A stretch of 64,000 bases of DNA from Alphaproteobacteria bacterium (GTDB lineage Bacteria > Pseudomonadota > Alphaproteobacteria > Rhizobiales > Hyphomicrobiaceae), in assembly GCA_022600345.1 (NCBI GenBank), contig JAHZKP010000025.1, forward strand, positions 1 through 64,000. Direction: 5' to 3'. Both the position numbers and the translations under genes were made by a program. Position 1 is the stretch's first letter; every line of letters starts with the position of its first letter. Below, piece by piece: positions 61,630 to 64,000 of the stretch. The notes under the pieces were generated by a model, which saw nothing but the letters and a program-made list of their open reading frames with translations, had not been told where the DNA came from and ran no database searches.

Positions 61630-62103
61630 CAAGCAACGCAACCAGCGGATTCGGAATTGATTGAAATCTGAAGCTGCATTTTCTTTGGCCTCCAATCGTT
61701 CGCGCAAAGACCCGCACGCACCGCTCAATGCGGGGCGGGTGCCTGGAGAGTTCCAGGAACAGGAATTTCGGATTGGCGGCTCTGCCAGTGATTGACCCAG
61801 CGTTGGATCAGACCGCTGGTATTGTTGGGCCAACGGCTACATGGCTAATAGCGAAAACCGTGCCAAGCTTTGAAGGTGAAAAAAGTGCATCAATCACAAC
61901 ATCTTATCTATCGTGTGCGCGATGATCATCTTTTGTGCATCGCAATATTTCTAATCAGAATTAGCGGTCATATGACGATAATTTGTGCGGCTGCAGTATA
62001 GATCTTGGACGTATGACCCAAGGACCGTCTCCAAGCGGGTGAAGGGGGCGGCGAGCAAGGTGGTGGAGTTGTAAAAATTGCGGAGTTTGGGGGGGATGAG
62101 TTT

Positions 62104-63774
62104 TTGCCACCTGGGCCGATGCTGAGCGACGACCAGCCTCGCCTTTTTCGTGAGCGCCAGGACACAATCGCCGAATGGCGTCAAACCGATTCTGCTCTTG
62201 CAAAGCTTCTTCAAACCGCAGTTGGTCAACGCGATACCGCTCAAGTGGAGAGGTTGCGTTCTCGTGCCGCTGTACTGGACGAGCAAGCCGCCGAACTGGA
62301 TCGACTGATGGAGGAACAATTCCCCGAACACATGGATCTCGTCAGCTCCAAACCATTGTCCGTCGAAGAAGCGCGGATGTATCTGCGGCCCGACGAAGTT
62401 CTGGTCCAATACGTTGTTGAATTCGAGCAGTCGTTCATGTGGATCATTACCAATGAGGTCGTGCGATGGAAACGGCTGTCATTGGGCCGCAATCTGATGG
62501 GTGAGCAAGTGGCGGCGCTTCGCTGCGGGCTCGACAAGACTGCGTGGCGGGGCGAAGGCGAGAAACGTTGCCAGGAATTGCTGAAGATCAGCCTGACACA
62601 CGAAGACATCGAGAATGATACGCCTTTGCCGTTCGATACCGTTCTCGCCTATGTGTTATGCGATATGATTCTATGCAATGAGATGAAGCTGCTCAAGGAT
62701 GCAACTGGGGTGCCGAAACATCTGATCATCGTTGCCACTGAGCCTTTGTCACGGCTTCCGTTCCAGACCTTACCGAGCGAGCTTCCAAAGACGTCACGGT
62801 TCCCTCAAACCGCTGAAGAGTTCGCCAGAGTGAAATGGCTCGGTTTAAGCCAGCCCATCACCGTTATACCTTCGGTCGCCAGCCTCAGGGCTTTGCGTCG
62901 CGACGCGAAGAAGAGTACAGCCGCTAAGCCCTATGTGGGCTTTGGCAACCCACTCCTCAATGGGATAGTTGATGGTCGCCATGCGAACACGAACGTACAA
63001 ATACAAGCTTGGACGAAAGAACTCCAATCGTGTGTGGCGCCGAAAATCAAACAGCTTTGCAGTTGGGTGAAAACCAGGAGTGTGAGCGGCCCGCCGGTGA
63101 AGGCCAGTGTCCTGCAACAATGGAGACCGCTGCCACAGACGGCGTGCGAATTGTGTGCCATCGGATCATTATGGCTTCCGCCTGATGAACTGAGCCGGGA
63201 GGTCAGGCTGGGGAGCTTGGCAACCGAAAAGCTGGTCAAACAGCTAGGGGCGATTTCCGCGAAAACAGGCCGCTCTCAGTTGCAGGATTATCGGGTCGTC
63301 CACTTTGCCACCCACGGCGTCGTCGCAAATGAGGGGATGGGTCTCTCCGAGCCTGGTCTTGTCATGACGCCGCCTGCGGAAGGTGCCGAAACTGATGAGG
63401 ATGACGGATATCTCTCGGCATCAGAGATCACCGGTCTGAAGCTTGATGCGGATTTGGTAATTCTTTCGGCCTGTAACACGGCGTCGGGCACGCTTCGCTC
63501 GAAGGAAGCGCTGTCGGGTCTGGCGCGTGCGTTTTTCTACGCCGGCGCCCGGGCGATTCTTGTCTCACATTGGGAGGTCTATACAAATGCTGCAGTCGAG
63601 CTGACAACGCGCACTATGGGGCATTTGTCGAGCCGGTCGAACTCCCGGCGCGCAGAAGCGATGCGCAGTGCGATTGCGGGAATCATCAAGGATGCAGCCA
63701 ACGACAACGATGCATTCCGTCTCCACCCTTCCTATTGGGGAGCGTTTTCCGTCGTCGGGGAAGGTTGGAGGTAG
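62104..63774 (+). CDS. CHAT-domain caspase-like protease, possibly 5'-truncated
   Basis: About 556 residues. The C-terminal CHAT domain has the catalytic pair His404 (VVHFATHG) and Cys457 (LVILSACNTASG), followed by LARAFFYAGARAILVSHWEV. A helical region (residues 1-90) and LRPDEVLVQYVVEFEQSFMWIITNE precede it, the usual lead into CHAT. Most CHAT proteins have long TPR arrays in front; here almost none remains. The start is unsure: TTG 62104 has GGGGGG 8 bases upstream, ATG 62119 has none, and the frame stays open back to 62017, so the N-terminus may have been lost. The target protein is not evident nearby. Confidence 0.8.
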   Translation: MPPGPMLSDDQPRLFRERQDTIAEWRQTDSALAKLLQTAVGQRDTAQVERLRSRAAVLDEQAAELDRLMEEQFPEHMDLVSSKPLSVEEARMYLRPDEVLVQYVVEFEQSFMWIITNEVVRWKRLSLGRNLMGEQVAALRCGLDKTAWRGEGEKRCQELLKISLTHEDIENDTPLPFDTVLAYVLCDMILCNEMKLLKDATGVPKHLIIVATEPLSRLPFQTLPSELPKTSRFPQTAEEFARVKWLGLSQPITVIPSVASLRALRRDAKKSTAAKPYVGFGNPLLNGIVDGRHANTNVQIQAWTKELQSCVAPKIKQLCSWVKTRSVSGPPVKASVLQQWRPLPQTACELCAIGSLWLPPDELSREVRLGSLATEKLVKQLGAISAKTGRSQLQDYRVVHFATHGVVANEGMGLSEPGLVMTPPAEGAETDEDDGYLSASEITGLKLDADLVILSACNTASGTLRSKEALSGLARAFFYAGARAILVSHWEVYTNAAVELTTRTMGHLSSRSNSRRAEAMRSAIAGIIKDAANDNDAFRLHPSYWGAFSVVGEGWR

Positions 63775-63930
63775 TAAGACCGGGCTGGGCAGAAATTCCA
63801 GGTTCTTGATGCCGGTTCCCCAAGAGGGATAAGTCTGCGTCAGCGATTCATTGGATTTGGTCAACGACGAAATTCGTCGGCCATCAGACCCCAGGCGGGT
63901 GGTTAGGTTATTTGTTTCATTATGAAATTT

Positions 63931-63979
63931 TGGTTGCGGGGGCAGGATTTGAACCTACGACCTTCAGGTTATGAGCCTG
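63931..63979 (-). tRNA. Initiator tRNA-Met 3' half, probable att site remnant
   Basis: On the minus strand the segment reads CAGG-CTCATAA-CCTG (anticodon CAT), then AAGGTC, T arm GTAGG-TTCAAAT-CCTGC, acceptor strand CCCCGCA, A and CCA. The acceptor end CCCCGCA would leave the C1/A72 mismatch typical of initiator tRNA. The bases before CAGG (AATCCAACAGAGAA) do not form the D arm, so only the 3' half is present. The window ends 21 bases beyond it. It is likely the att remnant at the far edge of an island. Confidence 0.75.
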
Positions 63980-64000
63980 TTCTCTGTTGGATTTGGCCGG

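Noticed and set aside
63931..64000. Intact initiator tRNA-Met at the right edge
   Set aside because: The bases next to the anticodon stem do not form a D arm, so the 5' half is absent and not merely cut off by the window end.

Overview
The window looks like an alphaproteobacterial chromosome, probably Hyphomicrobiales. The grounds are codon usage and moderate-to-high GC, a group 1h [NiFe]-hydrogenase locus of proteobacterial layout, the ATP-grasp/alpha-E/transglutaminase operon common in rhizobia and relatives, and 'CTAGAGCA...TGCTCTAG' intergenic inverted repeats of the kind common in rhizobia. It behaves as accessory DNA. It starts beside the 3' half of a tRNA-Arg(CCT) with a truncated tyrosine recombinase, and ends in the 3' half of an initiator tRNA-Met. 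Both fragments lack a 5' half, as expected of attachment-site remnants.

Layout: (1) 0-3.3 kb, an island scar: broken integrase, tRNA fragment, two 46-bp inverted copies of an IS-like end that each truncate a gene, and a DUF4253 gene. (2) 3.3-9.3 kb, a DyP-type peroxidase with a DUF4331 protein and two small unknown genes, a divergent TolB-like/TPR regulator, and a dead OprB-type porin. (3) 9.3-14.1 kb, a bacterial RNA repair operon, Hen1 - nucleotidyltransferase - Pnkp. (4) 14.4-31.2 kb, a complete group 1h (high-affinity, 'actinobacterial-type') uptake hydrogenase locus: HupR/HoxA-like regulator, zinc ribbon, small and large subunits, two HiPIP-like proteins, protease, TPR protein, two tiny membrane proteins, NifU-Rieske fusion, NHL-repeat protein, HypFCDE, nickel permease, HypA, HypB. 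The small-subunit gene carries a frameshift, and a sigma-54 promoter plus paired palindromes lie upstream of it. (5) 31.2-37.0 kb, an imelysin/DUF1513/di-haem oxidoreductase iron locus with an aberrant bacterioferritin. (6) 37.1-46.5 kb, a type I secretion operon (TolC, RTX substrate, ABC ATPase, HlyD) whose ABC protein has an extra N-terminal six-helix membrane domain. (7) 46.8-56.6 kb, a five-gene operon of circularly permuted ATP-grasp, alpha-E and transglutaminase/DUF2126 proteins, with Ser-Gln tails on two partners. (8) 57.0-61.6 kb, a globin, a DUF3365 c-type haem protein, an 11-haem membrane-anchored cytochrome, and a fusion of FAD reductase, BFD [2Fe-2S] domain and membrane cytochrome b. 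(9) 62.1-63.8 kb, a CHAT protease, then the tRNA-fMet fragment.

The energy-related modules suggest a cell living on trace H2 and handling peroxide, iron and possibly NO. The least described material is the regulatory and electron-transfer part of the hydrogenase locus, the multihaem/FAD-BFD-cytochrome b module, and the ATP-grasp operon with Gln-rich tails. All functional calls rest on motif recognition by eye; no database search was run.
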